A DNA stretch of 64,000 bases, taken from contig NZ_BBRH01000008.1 of the NCBI RefSeq assembly GCF_002090055.1, forward strand, positions 62,001 to 126,000, written 5' to 3'. Shown here piece by piece: positions 24,541 through 35,578 of the stretch. A program made the translations under genes and the position numbers. This DNA is from Demequina sp. NBRC 110051. GTDB taxonomy: Bacteria > Actinomycetota > Actinomycetes > Actinomycetales > Demequinaceae. The notes under the pieces are model-generated. The model made no database searches. It was not told the origin of the DNA and saw only the letters and a list, made by a program, of their open reading frames with translations. The number at the start of each line of letters is the position of its first letter. Position 1 is the stretch's first letter.

Positions 24541-25851
24541 ATGGCAACCGTCATCGGCGTCGTCGTGCTCATCGTCGGCCTGCTGATCTCGATCGCGCTG
24601 CACGAGCTGGGGCACATGATCCCCGCCAAGCGCTTCGGCGTGCGAGTGAGCGAGTACTTCGTGGGGTTTGGGCCGCGGATCTGGTCACGGCGCGGCAAGG
24701 AGACCGAGTACGGGGTGAAGGCGATCCCGCTCGGCGGCTACGTGCGCCTGGTGGGCATGATCCCGCCGGCCGATGCCGTGAAGCCCGTGCGTGGCACCGG
24801 CTGGGCCTCTCGCCTCATCGAGGACTCCCGCGAGGCCGCCGTCGAGGAGATTCAACCGGGCGAGGACCACCGCGCCTTCTATCACCTTTCCTGGTGGCGC
24901 AAGGTGATCGTCATGATGGGCGGCCCGCTCGTCAACCTGGTGCTCGCCGTCCTGCTGTTCACCGGCGTGCTGTTCTTCGTCGGCAGCCCCACCGCGACCC
25001 TCACCGTGGACGCGGTGGTGCCGTGCGTGCCCGCCGAGGGTACGGTGGAGTGCGCCGCGGACGACCCGGCCTCGCCGGCCGCCGAGGCCGGCCTCATGGC
25101 CGGCGACACCCTCACGGCCGTCGATGGCCAGAGCGTCGACAGCTGGGAGCAGGCAACGGGACTCATCGCGGCATCGGCCGGACAGACGATCCCGGTCGAC
25201 ATCGTGCGCGATGGCGAGCCCATGACGCTCGCCGTCACTCCCGCCCAGCGCGAGCGTGCCGTGGTCGACGACGCGGGCGAGCCGGTGCTCGCCGAGGACG
25301 GCACGCCCGTCACCGAGACGGTCGGGTACATGGGCATGTACTCCGAGGTCGAGGTGCAGCGTCAGCCCCTAACCGCGGGCGCCGTGCTGACCTGGGATTA
25401 CCTGGGCCAGACGGTTCACGTGGTCGCGACCCTGCCCGAGCAGCTGTGGCACACCGCACGCGCGGCCTTCGGCTACGAGGACCGCGACGCGAACTCGGTC
25501 ATCGGGGTCGTCGGCGTGGGCCAGGTGGCAGGAGAGATCGCCTCGGCGGACGTCGACGGGTACACGTTCACTCAGCGCATTGGCGACATGCTGATGCTGC
25601 TCGGGGGACTGAATCTGGCCCTGTTTGTGTTCAACATGATCCCGCTGGTTCCGCTCGACGGCGGCCACGTCGCCTCGGCGCTGTGGCAGGGCGTCAAGAA
25701 CGGAGCCGCACGGGTGAGGGGACTGGCGACGCCGGCCCCCGTGGACGTGGCGCGCATGATGCCGCTCGCGTACGGGATGTTCGCGTTCCTGCTGGTCATG
25801 GGCGCGGTGCTGATCTACGCCGACATCGTCGCGCCCGTCACCGTGGCGTGA
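24541..25851 (+). CDS. rseP: site-2 (M50) intramembrane zinc metalloprotease, RseP/Rip1-like
   Basis: Cleaves transmembrane anti-sigma factors and other substrates within the membrane; the mycobacterial homologue is Rip1. Seen: the zinc motif HELGH in the first membrane segment (His21, Glu22, His25) followed by [34 protein letters not shown], a central PDZ domain (about residues 150-235, [27 protein letters not shown]), and the third ligand in [13 protein letters not shown]. It is 436 residues with about four membrane segments. A 13-base match to the repeated element encodes ADAV at 24768. It ends 34 nt before ispG. Confidence 0.94.
   Translation: MATVIGVVVLIVGLLISIALHELGHMIPAKRFGVRVSEYFVGFGPRIWSRRGKETEYGVKAIPLGGYVRLVGMIPPADAVKPVRGTGWASRLIEDSREAAVEEIQPGEDHRAFYHLSWWRKVIVMMGGPLVNLVLAVLLFTGVLFFVGSPTATLTVDAVVPCVPAEGTVECAADDPASPAAEAGLMAGDTLTAVDGQSVDSWEQATGLIAASAGQTIPVDIVRDGEPMTLAVTPAQRERAVVDDAGEPVLAEDGTPVTETVGYMGMYSEVEVQRQPLTAGAVLTWDYLGQTVHVVATLPEQLWHTARAAFGYEDRDANSVIGVVGVGQVAGEIASADVDGYTFTQRIGDMLMLLGGLNLALFVFNMIPLVPLDGGHVASALWQGVKNGAARVRGLATPAPVDVARMMPLAYGMFAFLLVMGAVLIYADIVAPVTVA
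24768..24780 (+). repeat. directional 13-base core of the repeated 15-mer, in rseP
   Basis: GGCCGATGCCGTG followed by AA instead of GC. Sense, ADAV frame. Confidence 0.6.
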
Positions 25852-25885
25852 GCCGGGCATCAAGCGACAAGGAGATAATGAGACT

Positions 25886-27036
<1,151 letters not shown>

Positions 27037-27040
<4 letters not shown>

Positions 27041-27960
27041 CCGATTCGCTGCTCCGGCGCGCTCAGCACACGCTGACGCCGGCGCAGCGACGCGACCTCA
27101 CCGCCCTCGCGCAACTGTGCGCCGCGGATCCCGTGGCCCACGTGGTGCCCCGCATGCACCTCGACGCGGCCCTGCGCTCCGGCGTGGTGCCCGGCGGGCT
27201 GTGGGTGGTGCGCAGGCGCGTGGGGCTGTCGAGAGAGATCGCGGGCCTCGTGTGGGCGGGCGCCAACCTCACCATCACCCTGGGTCCGTGGGGCGACGAG
27301 GAGTCCCAGGACGACCTGCGTGCGGACCTCGCGGCCGCGTTGGTGGGTCGGCTGAGCCGGCCAGCCGCGTTGGTGGGCGAGGCCTCGCTGATGCTCGACC
27401 TGTGGGGGCGCGTGGAGCCGTGGTGGGGTCCCGCGCGCGAGGTGCGCGAGCATCAGGTGTCGATGCGGATCGATGGGCCCGCCGCCGGGATCGCGCCGCT
27501 CGACGGGGCCGGCATGCGCCTCGAGCCCGTGCGTCTCGCCGAGCCGGACGACTACGACATGCTGCTGCCCGCATGCGTGCACATGTTTATTGGCGAGGTG
27601 GGCTACGACCCCATGCGCCACGGTCGCGCCGCCTACGAGGACCGGCTGCGCTTCCTCATCCGCGCGGGCCGGGCGTACCTACAGATGGGCGTCGTCGACG
27701 GCGTGCGCCAGGTGGTGTTCAAGGCCGAGGTGGGCGCGCTCGGGGGAGACGTCGCTCAGCTCCAGGGAGTGTGGGTCCATCCGGCACTGCGCGGACGCGG
27801 ACTGGCGCGCGCTGGGCTGGTCGAGGTGATTGACCAGGTGCGTGCCCACACGGCGCCTACCGTGTCGCTGTATGTCAATGACTTCAACGACGCCGCCCTC
27901 GCCGCGTACCGCGCCGTGGGCTTCCACGAGGTCGGGGCGTTCGCGACCGTGATGTTCTAG
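27037..27960 (+). CDS. DUF4081-containing GNAT N-acetyltransferase
   Basis: A 307-residue protein with an N-terminal DUF4081 domain (about residues 20-125: [55 protein letters not shown]) and a C-terminal GNAT domain (about 150-300: [48 protein letters not shown], with the R-G-x-G-x-A acetyl-CoA loop, then [25 protein letters not shown]). This fusion follows ispG in many actinobacteria; its substrate is not known to me. It overlaps ispG by 4 nt. Confidence 0.9.
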
Positions 27961-27996
27961 GGCCTCCAGGGCTATCGCGCGGGCCCCCTGGTGGGC

Positions 27997-28002
27997 TAGT
28001 TT
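27997..28002 (+). promoter_or_regulatory. leaderless promoter -10 (TAGTTT) of the two-component system
   Basis: TAGTTT, 6 nt, then the GTG at 28009. It is a leaderless candidate with a GTG start. Confidence 0.55.
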
Positions 28003-28008
28003 TCCCCC

Positions 28009-29151
28009 GTGAGCGCCCTTGCGCAGCCCACGGGCGGGCCGCTGCGGCCACCGGCCATCGACATCGCGATCGCCGCGTGCTTTGTCGCGCTCACGGTCGC
28101 AGAGGCGCTCTCCGCGCACGACGACAGGAGCGCGTGGCGGCTGGGGATTGCGCTCGTCGGTGTCGGCGCCCTCGCATGGCGGCGACGAGCCCCGATCCTC
28201 GTCGCCGCGATCCTGGTCGGGGCCGATCTGCTGTCGAACCCCGAGGGCCGGTTTTCCACCGTTCTCGCGCTCGTGACCGCGTCCTACACCGTGGGCTTCG
28301 AGTCGCCGTCGCCCCGGCGTTACGCGGGGCTCGCGCTGCTCGTGGTGCCCTTCGTGGGCGCGGCCGTCGCCCGCCCCGAGTTCGAGTTTTCCGATCTTGC
28401 CGCATCGGTGGTCTTCATCGTCGGCCCATGGATGGTGGGCCTGGCGACGGCGGTGAGGGCTGAGCGCGCGGCCACCGCGATCGCGCACGCCGACCGTGTC
28501 CAGCGTGAGCAGGCACAGCGAGAGGCCGATGCGGTCGCGGATGAGCGTGCCCGCATCGCGCGAGAGCTCCACGACGTGGTGGCGCACTCGCTCACGGTCG
28601 TCACGATTCAGCTTCAGGCCGTCCGGCGCCGGCTGGGCGAGGACAACCGTGACGAGGCGAGGGATCTGAGCGCCGCAGAGGCGGTCACGCGCGAGGCGAT
28701 GGGGGAGATGAGGCGCCTGCTAGGAGTCTTGCGCGGCGGCGGCGGGGGCGACCTCGCCCCACAGCCGGGGCTGGACGAGCTGCCGCGCCTGATCGCGCGC
28801 CTCGGCAGCCCCGGGACACCCGTCACCCTCACCGTGGCCGGGCAGCCCGTGGCGTTGTCCCCTGGCATGGACCTCGCGGTGTTCCGCGTCGCGCAGGAGG
28901 CCCTGACCAACGCGACCAGGCACGCCCACGCGAGCCGCATCGACGTCGAGGTGAGGTGGGACGGTGGGCGCGTCACCGTGACCGTGAGCGATGACGGCAG
29001 GGGGCTTGGAGACACGGCGAGCGCCGGCGGCCACGGGCTGGTCGGAATGCGCGAGCGCGTGGCTTTGTATGACGGGACGCTCCAGATCGGCGACCGCCCC
29101 GGCGGCGGTGTCACGGTAAGCGCGACCTTCCCGGTCGAGGAGGCGGCATGA
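28009..29151 (+). CDS. NarL-type sensor histidine kinase
   Basis: A 380-residue membrane sensor of the HisKA_3 class. Seen: about four membrane segments in the first ~150 residues with no large extracellular domain, then the dimerisation/phosphoacceptor motif ERARIARELHDVVAHSLTVV (phospho-His in ELHD), TREAMGEMRRLLGVLR, and the ATPase domain with FRVAQEALTNATRHAHASRIDVEV (N box), SDDGRGLGD and GGHGLVGMRERVALYDGTL (G boxes). The GTG start is leaderless. Its TGA overlaps the regulator ATG. With short loops it probably senses a membrane or intracellular cue; the signal is unknown. Confidence 0.93.
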   Translation: MSALAQPTGGPLRPPAIDIAIAACFVALTVAEALSAHDDRSAWRLGIALVGVGALAWRRRAPILVAAILVGADLLSNPEGRFSTVLALVTASYTVGFESPSPRRYAGLALLVVPFVGAAVARPEFEFSDLAASVVFIVGPWMVGLATAVRAERAATAIAHADRVQREQAQREADAVADERARIARELHDVVAHSLTVVTIQLQAVRRRLGEDNRDEARDLSAAEAVTREAMGEMRRLLGVLRGGGGGDLAPQPGLDELPRLIARLGSPGTPVTLTVAGQPVALSPGMDLAVFRVAQEALTNATRHAHASRIDVEVRWDGGRVTVTVSDDGRGLGDTASAGGHGLVGMRERVALYDGTLQIGDRPGGGVTVSATFPVEEAA

Positions 29152-29840
29152 GCGAGCAGACGGTCCGCGTGGTGATCGCGGACGACCAGGGGATGGTGCG
29201 GGCGGGGCTCGGCTCTCTCCTCAGCGCAGAGCCGGGCATCGAGGTGGTGGGTGAGGCTGGCGACGGCGAGGCCGCCATCGCGGCCGTGCGGCGCGAACGC
29301 CCCGACGTGGTGCTGATGGACATCCGGATGCCCGTGCTCGACGGCATCGAGGCGACGCGGCGGATCATCGAACACGGAGGGCGCACGCGTGTGCTGGTGC
29401 TCACCACCTTCGATCTCGACGAGTACGTCTTTGCCGCGCTCCAGGCGGGGGCCTCGGGGTTCATGCTGAAAGACGCCCCGGCAGAGGAGCTCTCCGCGGC
29501 AATTCGCGTGGTCGCGGCGGGTGAGGCGCTACTCGCGCCGCGGATCACCGCTCGCGTCATCGACGCCTTCGTGACACGTGCCGCACTGCCCCGTCCCGCG
29601 GCGGGAAGGGAGCTCGAGCGCCTGACCGCGCGCGAACTCGAGGTGCTGCAGCTGGTGTCCACCGGCCTGTCCAACGCCCAGATCGCCGCCGCGCTGGTGG
29701 TGTCGGAGGCCACCGTCAAGACGCACGTGTCGAATCTGCTCGCCAAGCTGGGCCTCAAGGATCGCGTCCACGCCGTGATCTACGCGTACGAGCACGGCGT
29801 CGTCGCCCCCGGAGAGGGAGCGTTTCCTCCCCAGGGCTGA
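29148..29840 (+). CDS. NarL/LuxR-family response regulator
   Basis: A 230-residue partner of the kinase. Seen: receiver domain with VVIADDQGMVRAGLGSLL (acidic pair), the phospho-acceptor Asp in DVVLMDIRMPVLDGIEATRR, VLVLTTFDLDEYVFAALQAGASGFMLKDAPAEELSAAI (switch Thr and Lys), and the C-terminal LuxR HTH LTARELEVLQLVSTGLSNAQIAAALVVSEATVKTHVSNLLAKLGLKDRVHAVIYAYEHGVV. It overlaps the kinase by 4 nt, so the two are coupled. The membrane protein 110 nt downstream is a candidate target or cotranscribed gene. Confidence 0.95.
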   Translation: MSEQTVRVVIADDQGMVRAGLGSLLSAEPGIEVVGEAGDGEAAIAAVRRERPDVVLMDIRMPVLDGIEATRRIIEHGGRTRVLVLTTFDLDEYVFAALQAGASGFMLKDAPAEELSAAIRVVAAGEALLAPRITARVIDAFVTRAALPRPAAGRELERLTARELEVLQLVSTGLSNAQIAAALVVSEATVKTHVSNLLAKLGLKDRVHAVIYAYEHGVVAPGEGAFPPQG

Positions 29841-29950
29841 GGGCCGTCTCCATCCCGAGGGCGAGGCGAATTTCAGGCGCTCGGGCGATCCCTTCGACGC
29901 GCGCAGTCGCGACGCTGGTGGTGTCCGCTCCACTCGAAGGGAAACACCAC

Positions 29951-30634
29951 ATGTCCACGTCCACCACCCAGCCACGCGACCTCGTCGCGGCCTCACCCGC
30001 GCCGCTCGCGGTGCGGATGCGCCGCTGGGCGCTGATCGCCATGCCCGTCGCTGCCGGCGTGCTGTGCACCATCGCCACCCTCGCCGACCCCGCGCCGGGC
30101 GTCACCGGCCCCGAACTCAACGAGGCGTACACCGACGGCATGGCCGCCCTGCAGATCAAGTCCTTCGCGTTCCACTGGGGCTACGCGCTATGGGTGCTGC
30201 CGGCGCTGCTGCTGGCAAGGAGCGTGACCGGCCGTGGTCGCGCCATCGCCAACATCGCCGCGGTGCTCGGGCTGTTCGCCCTCGCCACCATGCCCGGCAT
30301 GCTCATGGTCGACTGGATCCAGTCCGCGATCGGCCAGCTCTACGGGCCCGAGGCGATCGACGAGGTCTTCACGCTCGTGACGGAGCAGGCATGGGCGTTC
30401 CCCCTGCTTCAGATCCCCGCGATGCTGGGCCTGTTCCTCGCGCTCCCGCTCGCGATGGTGGCGCTGTGGCGCGCCGGTCGCGCCCGGTGGTGGGCCCCGA
30501 CCGCCGCCCTCGCCGCGTTCCTTGCGTTCATGCTCTCCGGCGCGACCTGGCCCGGCACGGTGGCCGCGACCGCCGGTCTCGCGATCGTCGGTGTGGCGCT
30601 GGAGCGGGCCACCCGGCACGAGGCGAGCGCCTAG
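29951..30634 (+). CDS. multi-pass membrane protein of unknown function
   Basis: A 227-residue integral membrane protein I do not recognise. Seen: a short Ser/Thr-rich cytosolic N-terminus, then about six hydrophobic segments (roughly residues 28-45, 70-90, 100-120, 145-170, 180-195 and 200-220). Charged loops carry [21 protein letters not shown] and [20 protein letters not shown]. The ATG at 29951 follows GAAGGGAAACACC; an upstream GTG at 29918 adds non-membrane residues. It lies just after the two-component system and before proS, so control by that system is possible but unproven. Confidence 0.65.
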   Translation: MSTSTTQPRDLVAASPAPLAVRMRRWALIAMPVAAGVLCTIATLADPAPGVTGPELNEAYTDGMAALQIKSFAFHWGYALWVLPALLLARSVTGRGRAIANIAAVLGLFALATMPGMLMVDWIQSAIGQLYGPEAIDEVFTLVTEQAWAFPLLQIPAMLGLFLALPLAMVALWRAGRARWWAPTAALAAFLAFMLSGATWPGTVAATAGLAIVGVALERATRHEASA

Positions 30635-30727
30635 CCTCGCCGCCGCGCGCCGCCCGTCGGAGACCCGGCGGGCGGCGTCGTGCTCGCGCGGTGAGTCTCG
30701 GGGCACGAAGGCGCCGGCCGCCGCCAG

Positions 30728-30733
30728 TAGTCT
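30728..30733 (+). promoter_or_regulatory. leaderless promoter -10 (TAGTCT) of proS
   Basis: TAGTCT, 7 nt, then the proS ATG at 30741. The upstream in-frame extension has no start this well placed. Confidence 0.6.
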
Positions 30734-30740
30734 TGACCCC

Positions 30741-32543
30741 ATGCTTCGCATGTCCACGCTCTTCCTGCGCACGCTGCGCGAGAACCCCTCCGACGCCGAG
30801 GTTGCGTCGCACCAGCTGCTGGTCCGCGCCGGCTACATCCGCCGCGCCGCGCCCGGCATCTACACCTGGCTGCCGCTCGGCCTCAAGGTCCTCGCCAAGG
30901 TCGAGAAGATCGTGCGCGAGGAGATGGACGCCGCGGGCGGCCAAGAGGTCCACTTCCCGGCGCTCTTGCCGCGCGAGCCCTACGAGGCCACGGGACGCTG
31001 GGATGAGTACGGCCCCAACCTGTTCCGCCTGAAGGACCGCAAGCAGGGCGACTACCTCCTCGCGCCCACGCACGAGGAGATGTTCACGCTGCTCGTCAAG
31101 GACCTGTACTCGTCGTACAAGGACCTGCCTCTCACCATCTACCAAATCCAGACCAAGTACCGTGACGAGGCGCGTCCGCGCGCCGGACTGCTGCGCGGGC
31201 GTGAATTCATCATGAAGGACTCGTACTCGTTCGACATCGACGACGAGGGCCTCGACGCCTCCTACGCCGCGCAGCGCGCCGCCTACATCCGCATCTTCGA
31301 GCGCCTGGGCCTCGAGTACGTCATCGTGCAGGCGCAGTCGGGCGCGATGGGTGGCTCCAAGTCGGAGGAGTTCCTGTCGCCCACCGAGGTGGGCGAGGAC
31401 ACCTTCGTACGCTCGCCCGGCGGCTACTCCGCAAACGTCGAGGCCGTCACGACGCCGGTGCCCGAGGCGATCGACTGGGCGGATGCGCCCGCGGCGCACG
31501 TCGAGGACACCCCCGACACCCCGACCATCGAGACCCTCGTCGCCGCGGCCAACGCCGCGCATCCGCGCGAGGACCGCCCCTGGACGGCCGCGGACACCCT
31601 CAAGAACGTCGTCCTTGCGGCGACCAACCCCGCCGGCGAGCGCGGCCTGCTCGTGGTCGGCGTGCCCGGCGACCGCGACGTCGACCTCACGCGCCTGGAG
31701 GCGGCGCTTGCGCCCGCCACCGTCGAGGCGGCCAACGAGGACGACCTCAAGGCCCATCCCGAGCTCGTCAAGGGCTACATCGGCCCCGGCGCGCTGGGCC
31801 CGCAGGCCCGGCCCGAGGGAGTGGAGCTCGACGCCGAGGATGACACCGCGATTCCGTATCTGCTGGACCCGCGTGTGGTGCCCGGCACGCGCTGGATCAC
31901 CGGAGCCAACGTCCACGGCAAGCACGTGTTCGACCTCGTGGCCGGGCGCGACTTCGTGGGCGACGGCGTGATCGAGGCCGCGGACGTGCGCGCGGGCGAC
32001 CCGGCCCCCGACGGCTCGGGCCCCCTCGAGCTGGCGCGCGGCGTCGAGATCGGCCACATCTTCCAGTTGGGCCGCAAGTACGCCGAGGCGCTCGACCTCA
32101 AGGTGCTCGACGTCAACGGCAAGCAGCAGGTCGTCACGATGGGCTCGTACGGCATCGGCGTCACGCGCGCCGTCGCGCTGCTCGCGGAGAACAACCACGA
32201 CGAGCTCGGCCTCGTGTGGCCCATCCAGGTCGCCCCGTTCCACGTCCAGGTGGTCGCGACGGGCAAGGACCAGTCGGTGTTCGACGCGGCGCAGCAGCTC
32301 GCCGACGGGCTCGACGCGGCCGGCGTCGAGGTCCTCTACGACGACCGGCCCAAGGTCTCGCCCGGCGTGAAGTTCAAGGACGCAGAGTTGCTGGGCGCCC
32401 CCTACATCCTGGTCGTCGGCCGTGGCCTCGCGGACGGCGAGGTCGAGCTCAAGACTCGTACGACCGGTACCAGCGAGAATGTGCCGGTGGCCGATGCCGT
32501 GGCTGAGATTTCGCGCCGCGTCGCCGAGGCTCTGGGCGCTTAA
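30741..32543 (+). CDS. proS: prolyl-tRNA synthetase with INS editing domain
   Basis: Class II synthetase charging tRNA-Pro; the bacterial form carries an inserted domain that deacylates Ala-tRNA-Pro. Seen: [47 protein letters not shown], motif 2 [31 protein letters not shown], an editing domain between about residues 225 and 385, motif 3 [23 protein letters not shown], and the C-terminal anticodon domain [30 protein letters not shown]. It is 600 residues, normal for this type. It ends in [17 protein letters not shown], where an exact 15-mer copy lies. Its TAA overlaps the stop of the convergent gene in TTAA. Confidence 0.97.
   Translation: MLRMSTLFLRTLRENPSDAEVASHQLLVRAGYIRRAAPGIYTWLPLGLKVLAKVEKIVREEMDAAGGQEVHFPALLPREPYEATGRWDEYGPNLFRLKDRKQGDYLLAPTHEEMFTLLVKDLYSSYKDLPLTIYQIQTKYRDEARPRAGLLRGREFIMKDSYSFDIDDEGLDASYAAQRAAYIRIFERLGLEYVIVQAQSGAMGGSKSEEFLSPTEVGEDTFVRSPGGYSANVEAVTTPVPEAIDWADAPAAHVEDTPDTPTIETLVAAANAAHPREDRPWTAADTLKNVVLAATNPAGERGLLVVGVPGDRDVDLTRLEAALAPATVEAANEDDLKAHPELVKGYIGPGALGPQARPEGVELDAEDDTAIPYLLDPRVVPGTRWITGANVHGKHVFDLVAGRDFVGDGVIEAADVRAGDPAPDGSGPLELARGVEIGHIFQLGRKYAEALDLKVLDVNGKQQVVTMGSYGIGVTRAVALLAENNHDELGLVWPIQVAPFHVQVVATGKDQSVFDAAQQLADGLDAAGVEVLYDDRPKVSPGVKFKDAELLGAPYILVVGRGLADGEVELKTRTTGTSENVPVADAVAEISRRVAEALGA
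32489..32503 (+). repeat. directional 15-mer, exact copy, near the end of proS
   Basis: An exact sense copy in the ADAV frame, about 40 nt before the stop. Confidence 0.85.
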
Positions 32544-33535
32544 CCCTCGTCCGCGGTGATCCCCGGCAGCGCCGGGATCACCGCGTCGTGGGTGCTCGGG
32601 TCGGCGTAGGCCGCAGCCTGCGCGTAGGCGTCGAACGCCGCCGAGAGGATCCACGGCCATTCGACCTGTTCCGCCTCGCCGAGCATCGCCGCGTACCGGT
32701 CGCCCAGCGTGGTCTCGGCCGCCTGCGCCGCGGCGATCCGACCGGCGGAATCCTCGAGCCCCGCGTTGTCGACCACGTACACCGCCGCGCGCCTGTCCTC
32801 GACGCCGGGCAGGGCCGCGAGGGCATCGGCGCGCGCGGCCTGGAGGTCACGCCTGGCCAGCCACTGCTCTCGCTCCTCGTCGGCGGCCTTCGCGGCCAGG
32901 ACCTCGTAGAGATAGCGGGCGCGGTCGTGTTCCTCGACAAGCGTGGCGATGGCCTCGGCGTCGAGCGAGGTGGCGTCCGGGACGGGCGCGACGGTATTGG
33001 TGGTGGCCGAGCTGAACATGCGTTCCACCACGACCGGAGTCTCCGGGTCGGTGAACGCCTTCTCGGCCCACCCGGCATACCAGCCCATGAGGTCGTGCGA
33101 CAGCGCGGTGGAGGCGAGCAGCAGCGCGAGGTCCTCGTCGGTCGTCTCCATCGCGTCGGCGATCGCGCCGTCGCGGGCGGCGACAACGGCATCGGCCGGT
33201 GCCGGCACGGCGGCGGGAGACGGCGAGGCCGACGGCGTGGCGTCGGGGTAGGCGACGTAGACGCCGCCGAGCGCGTCCAGGCGCTCGGGCGCGGCCGCGC
33301 CCTCGTAGGCGACGAGCACCTCGTCGGAGGCCGTGCCGTCGGGAGAAGCGAGCGCATCGATGACGGACTGTTCGCGTTCGGCCGCCGCGTCGCGCGTGAG
33401 CGTGACGGCGTCGGGGGAGGGCCACGTGGGCTCGGGGGTCTCGAGGCGCCACGAGCAGCCGGCGAGCGACGCGGTGGCGAGGGCCGCGGCGCCGGTCCAG
33501 GCGGCGGCACGGGTCGCGATCATGGCCGCCATCAT
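32540..33535 (-). CDS. secreted lipoprotein with DUF4439 ferritin-like domain
   Basis: A 331-residue lipoprotein. Seen: signal peptide rich in Ala ending in the lipobox ASLAGC, then a helical, Ala/Glu-rich region (about residues 60-180) with a Ser/Pro/Ala spacer ([16 protein letters not shown]). The C-terminal ~150 residues form a four-helix arrangement matching DUF4439 ([76 protein letters not shown]). DUF4439 is a ferritin-like fold without an established activity. The start is one of three clustered ATGs (33535, 33532 or 33523). It diverges from rimP and converges on proS with overlapping stops; this location is common in actinobacteria. Confidence 0.75.
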   Translation of the reverse strand: MMAAMIATRAAAWTGAAALATASLAGCSWRLETPEPTWPSPDAVTLTRDAAAEREQSVIDALASPDGTASDEVLVAYEGAAAPERLDALGGVYVAYPDATPSASPSPAAVPAPADAVVAARDGAIADAMETTDEDLALLLASTALSHDLMGWYAGWAEKAFTDPETPVVVERMFSSATTNTVAPVPDATSLDAEAIATLVEEHDRARYLYEVLAAKAADEEREQWLARRDLQAARADALAALPGVEDRRAAVYVVDNAGLEDSAGRIAAAQAAETTLGDRYAAMLGEAEQVEWPWILSAAFDAYAQAAAYADPSTHDAVIPALPGITADEG

Positions 33536-33550
33536 TCCACGCGACACGGG

Positions 33551-33556
33551 TAAGAT
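33551..33556 (+). promoter_or_regulatory. promoter -10 (TAAGAT) of the rimP-nusA-infB operon
   Basis: TAAGAT lies 57 nt before the rimP ATG, just beyond the divergent DUF4439 start, giving a short leader. Confidence 0.5.
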
Positions 33557-33613
33557 GTCTCCGACCGAACTTCAGCAACGGAACGCGTGTCGCACGCGTG
33601 GGGAGGCGATGCC

Positions 33614-34075
33614 ATGGACATCTCTGACAGGATTGCCGACCTCGCAGGGCCGGCAGCTGAGACCGCTGGTCTCGTGCTCGACACCGTGACGGTGTCGCCC
33701 GCCGGCAAGCGTTCGCGTGTCACCGTGACGGTCGATCTCCCCGAGACCGAGGTGGGCTCGGCCGATCTGGACCGCGTGGCGGAGGCCTCGCGCGCCATCG
33801 GCGCCGCCCTCGACGAGGCCGACGTGCCGTCGACCCCTTACGTTCTCGAGGTCTCGACCCCCGGCACGGACCGCCCCCTCACCGAGCGCCGCCACTTCCT
33901 GCGCGCCCGCACGCGCCTGGTCGAGCTGGTGCTCGCCGACGGCTCCCTCACGGGCCGCCTCACGGACGTCGACGGGGACACCCTCGTGCTCGACGTCGAC
34001 GGCGAGCGCCGCGAGGTCGCCCTGGGTGACGTGACGCGAGGACAGATCGTCGTCGAGCTGAAGCGCCTGGACTAG
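33614..34075 (+). CDS. rimP: ribosome maturation factor RimP
   Basis: Acts in 30S maturation. Seen: [121 protein letters not shown]. The [10 protein letters not shown] segment is the family signature (usually VSSPGLDRPL). It is 153 residues. The ATG at 33614 follows GGGGAGGCGATGCC. First gene of the conserved rimP-nusA-ylxR-infB-rbfA-truB-ribF operon. Confidence 0.96.
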   Translation: MDISDRIADLAGPAAETAGLVLDTVTVSPAGKRSRVTVTVDLPETEVGSADLDRVAEASRAIGAALDEADVPSTPYVLEVSTPGTDRPLTERRHFLRARTRLVELVLADGSLTGRLTDVDGDTLVLDVDGERREVALGDVTRGQIVVELKRLD

Positions 34076-34110
34076 ACCGCACGACCGCAAGACGAGCAGT
34101 AGGAGAAGAC

Positions 34111-35127
34111 ATGGATATCGACATGCTGGCCCTCAAGGGCCTCGAACGGGAGAAGGAGATCTCCCTCGACGTGCTCGTCGACGCGATCGAGCAGGCCCTG
34201 CTGTCCGCGTATCACAAGACCCCCGGCGCCTATCGGGATGCTCGCGCCCACGTGGACCGCGTGACCGGCCGCGTCGCGATCTTCGCCCGCGAGGACGCCG
34301 AGCCCGATGAGGACGGCGTGGTGGTGCGACAGCCCGAGTTCGACGACACCCCCGACGACTTTGGTCGCATCGCGACCGCGACGGCGCGCCAGATCATCAT
34401 GCAGCGCATGCGCCAGGTGGGCGACGACGCGGTGCTCGGCACCTACGCCGACAAGGCCGGCCACCTCGTGTCCGGCATCATCCAGCAGGCGGCAGACCCG
34501 CGCGCCGTGCACGTCGACATCGGCGACGTCGAGGCCGTGCTGCCCCAGCACGAGCAGGTGCCCACCGAGACCTACCCGCACGGCGAGCGCATCCGCGGCT
34601 ACGTCCTCGACGTGTCGCGCGGCAGCAAGGGCCCGTCGATCACGCTGTCGCGCACGCACCCCAATCTGGTGCGTCGACTGTTCGAGATGGAGGTGCCGGA
34701 GATCGCCGACGGCACCGTCGAGATCATGTCGCTTGCCCGCGAGGCCGGCCACCGCACCAAGATGGCCGTGCGTGCGACCGTTCCCGGCGTGAATCCCAAG
34801 GGCGCGTGCATCGGCCCCATGGGCTCGCGTGTGCGTGCGGTGATGAGCGAACTGCGCGGCGAGAAGATCGACATCGTGGACTGGGACGAGGACCCCGCCA
34901 CGTTTGTCGGCAACGCCCTCAGCCCCTCGCGCGTGGTCTCGGTCGAGGTCGTCGACGAGGAGGCGCGCGCCGCGCGTGTGGTGGTGCCCGACTTCCATCT
35001 GTCGCTCGCGATCGGCAAGGAGGGCCAGAACGCCCGCCTCGCCGCCCGCCTCACCGGGTGGCGTATCGACATCCGTTCCGACGAGGCCCCCGACACCCCC
35101 GCCGCGCGCCGCGCCGCAGGGGAGTGA
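34111..35127 (+). CDS. nusA: transcription termination/antitermination factor NusA
   Basis: Binds RNA polymerase and nascent RNA, modulating pausing, termination and antitermination. Seen: N-terminal domain [33 protein letters not shown], the S1 domain [37 protein letters not shown], then KH1/KH2 with [78 protein letters not shown] and [26 protein letters not shown]. It is 338 residues, the compact actinobacterial length without the acidic repeats of E. coli. AGTAGGAGAAGAC precedes the ATG. Confidence 0.97.
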   Translation: MDIDMLALKGLEREKEISLDVLVDAIEQALLSAYHKTPGAYRDARAHVDRVTGRVAIFAREDAEPDEDGVVVRQPEFDDTPDDFGRIATATARQIIMQRMRQVGDDAVLGTYADKAGHLVSGIIQQAADPRAVHVDIGDVEAVLPQHEQVPTETYPHGERIRGYVLDVSRGSKGPSITLSRTHPNLVRRLFEMEVPEIADGTVEIMSLAREAGHRTKMAVRATVPGVNPKGACIGPMGSRVRAVMSELRGEKIDIVDWDEDPATFVGNALSPSRVVSVEVVDEEARAARVVVPDFHLSLAIGKEGQNARLAARLTGWRIDIRSDEAPDTPAARRAAGE

Positions 35128-35148
35128 CGGCGCGCTCGCCGGGCGCGC

Positions 35149-35154
35149 TAGACT
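35149..35154 (+). promoter_or_regulatory. internal promoter -10 (TAGACT) upstream of ylxR-infB
   Basis: TAGACT sits 17 nt before the ylxR ATG, giving an mRNA with a leader of about 10 nt. It may add transcription to infB. Confidence 0.4.
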
Positions 35155-35171
35155 GTCAAGGCCGAGAAGAC

Positions 35172-35462
35172 ATGTCCGCCGACGTCGCGGTGCCCGTGCC
35201 AGGCTCATCCGAGCCAGTGCGCACGTGTATTGGATGCCGCGACAAGGACGCTCGGTCGGCCCTGATGCGGCTGGTCCTTGACGGCGATCGCGTGATCGTC
35301 GATGAGGCCGCCACCAGGCCGGGCAGGGGAGCGTGGCTGCACCCTCACCCGGACTGCCTGGCACTTGCGATACGAAGGAAGGCCTTCGGACGAGCCCTGC
35401 GCTCACCCGGAGCCGACCCGAGTGCGGTCGCGGTGCCGGACCGCAACGGGACCGTGCTCTAG
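35172..35462 (+). CDS. YlxR/DUF448 RNA-binding protein
   Basis: A 96-residue protein of the YlxR family, found between nusA and infB in most Gram-positives. The B. subtilis and clostridial members have been linked to RNase P and nucleoid functions; role here is not known. Seen: RTCIGCRDKDARSALMRLVLDGDRVIVDEAATRPGRGAWLHPHPDCLALAIRRKAFGRALR, which holds the GRGAW/GRGAY signature and the RTCIGC cysteines. The ATG at 35172 is 17 nt after a TAGACT element. In-frame upstream codons lie in the nusA end and lack this context. Confidence 0.92.
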   Translation: MSADVAVPVPGSSEPVRTCIGCRDKDARSALMRLVLDGDRVIVDEAATRPGRGAWLHPHPDCLALAIRRKAFGRALRSPGADPSAVAVPDRNGTVL

Positions 35463-35482
35463 CCCACCATTGAAGACAAGGG

Positions 35483-35578
35483 ATGAAACCCCATGGCTGT
35501 CCGATGAGTAACTCGAGATGAGCATCCACCCTTAAACGTGGTTCGACCCTGCCTCGGTCGAACCGAGACAGGAGAATT
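35483..35578 (+). promoter_or_regulatory. infB leader: chained mini-ORFs and competing hairpins
   Basis: The leader before infB carries three tiny ORFs linked by overlaps: 35483-35521 (MKPHGCPMSNSR), 35493-35507 (MAVR) and 35518-35535 (MSIHP, joined to the first by ATGA). Then a 9-bp hairpin (35540-35548 with 35556-35564) is mutually exclusive with a 6-bp hairpin (35553-35558 with 35562-35567). The infB ribosome-binding site (AGGAG) follows immediately. This layout fits translational attenuation; it is inferred from sequence alone. Confidence 0.5.
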
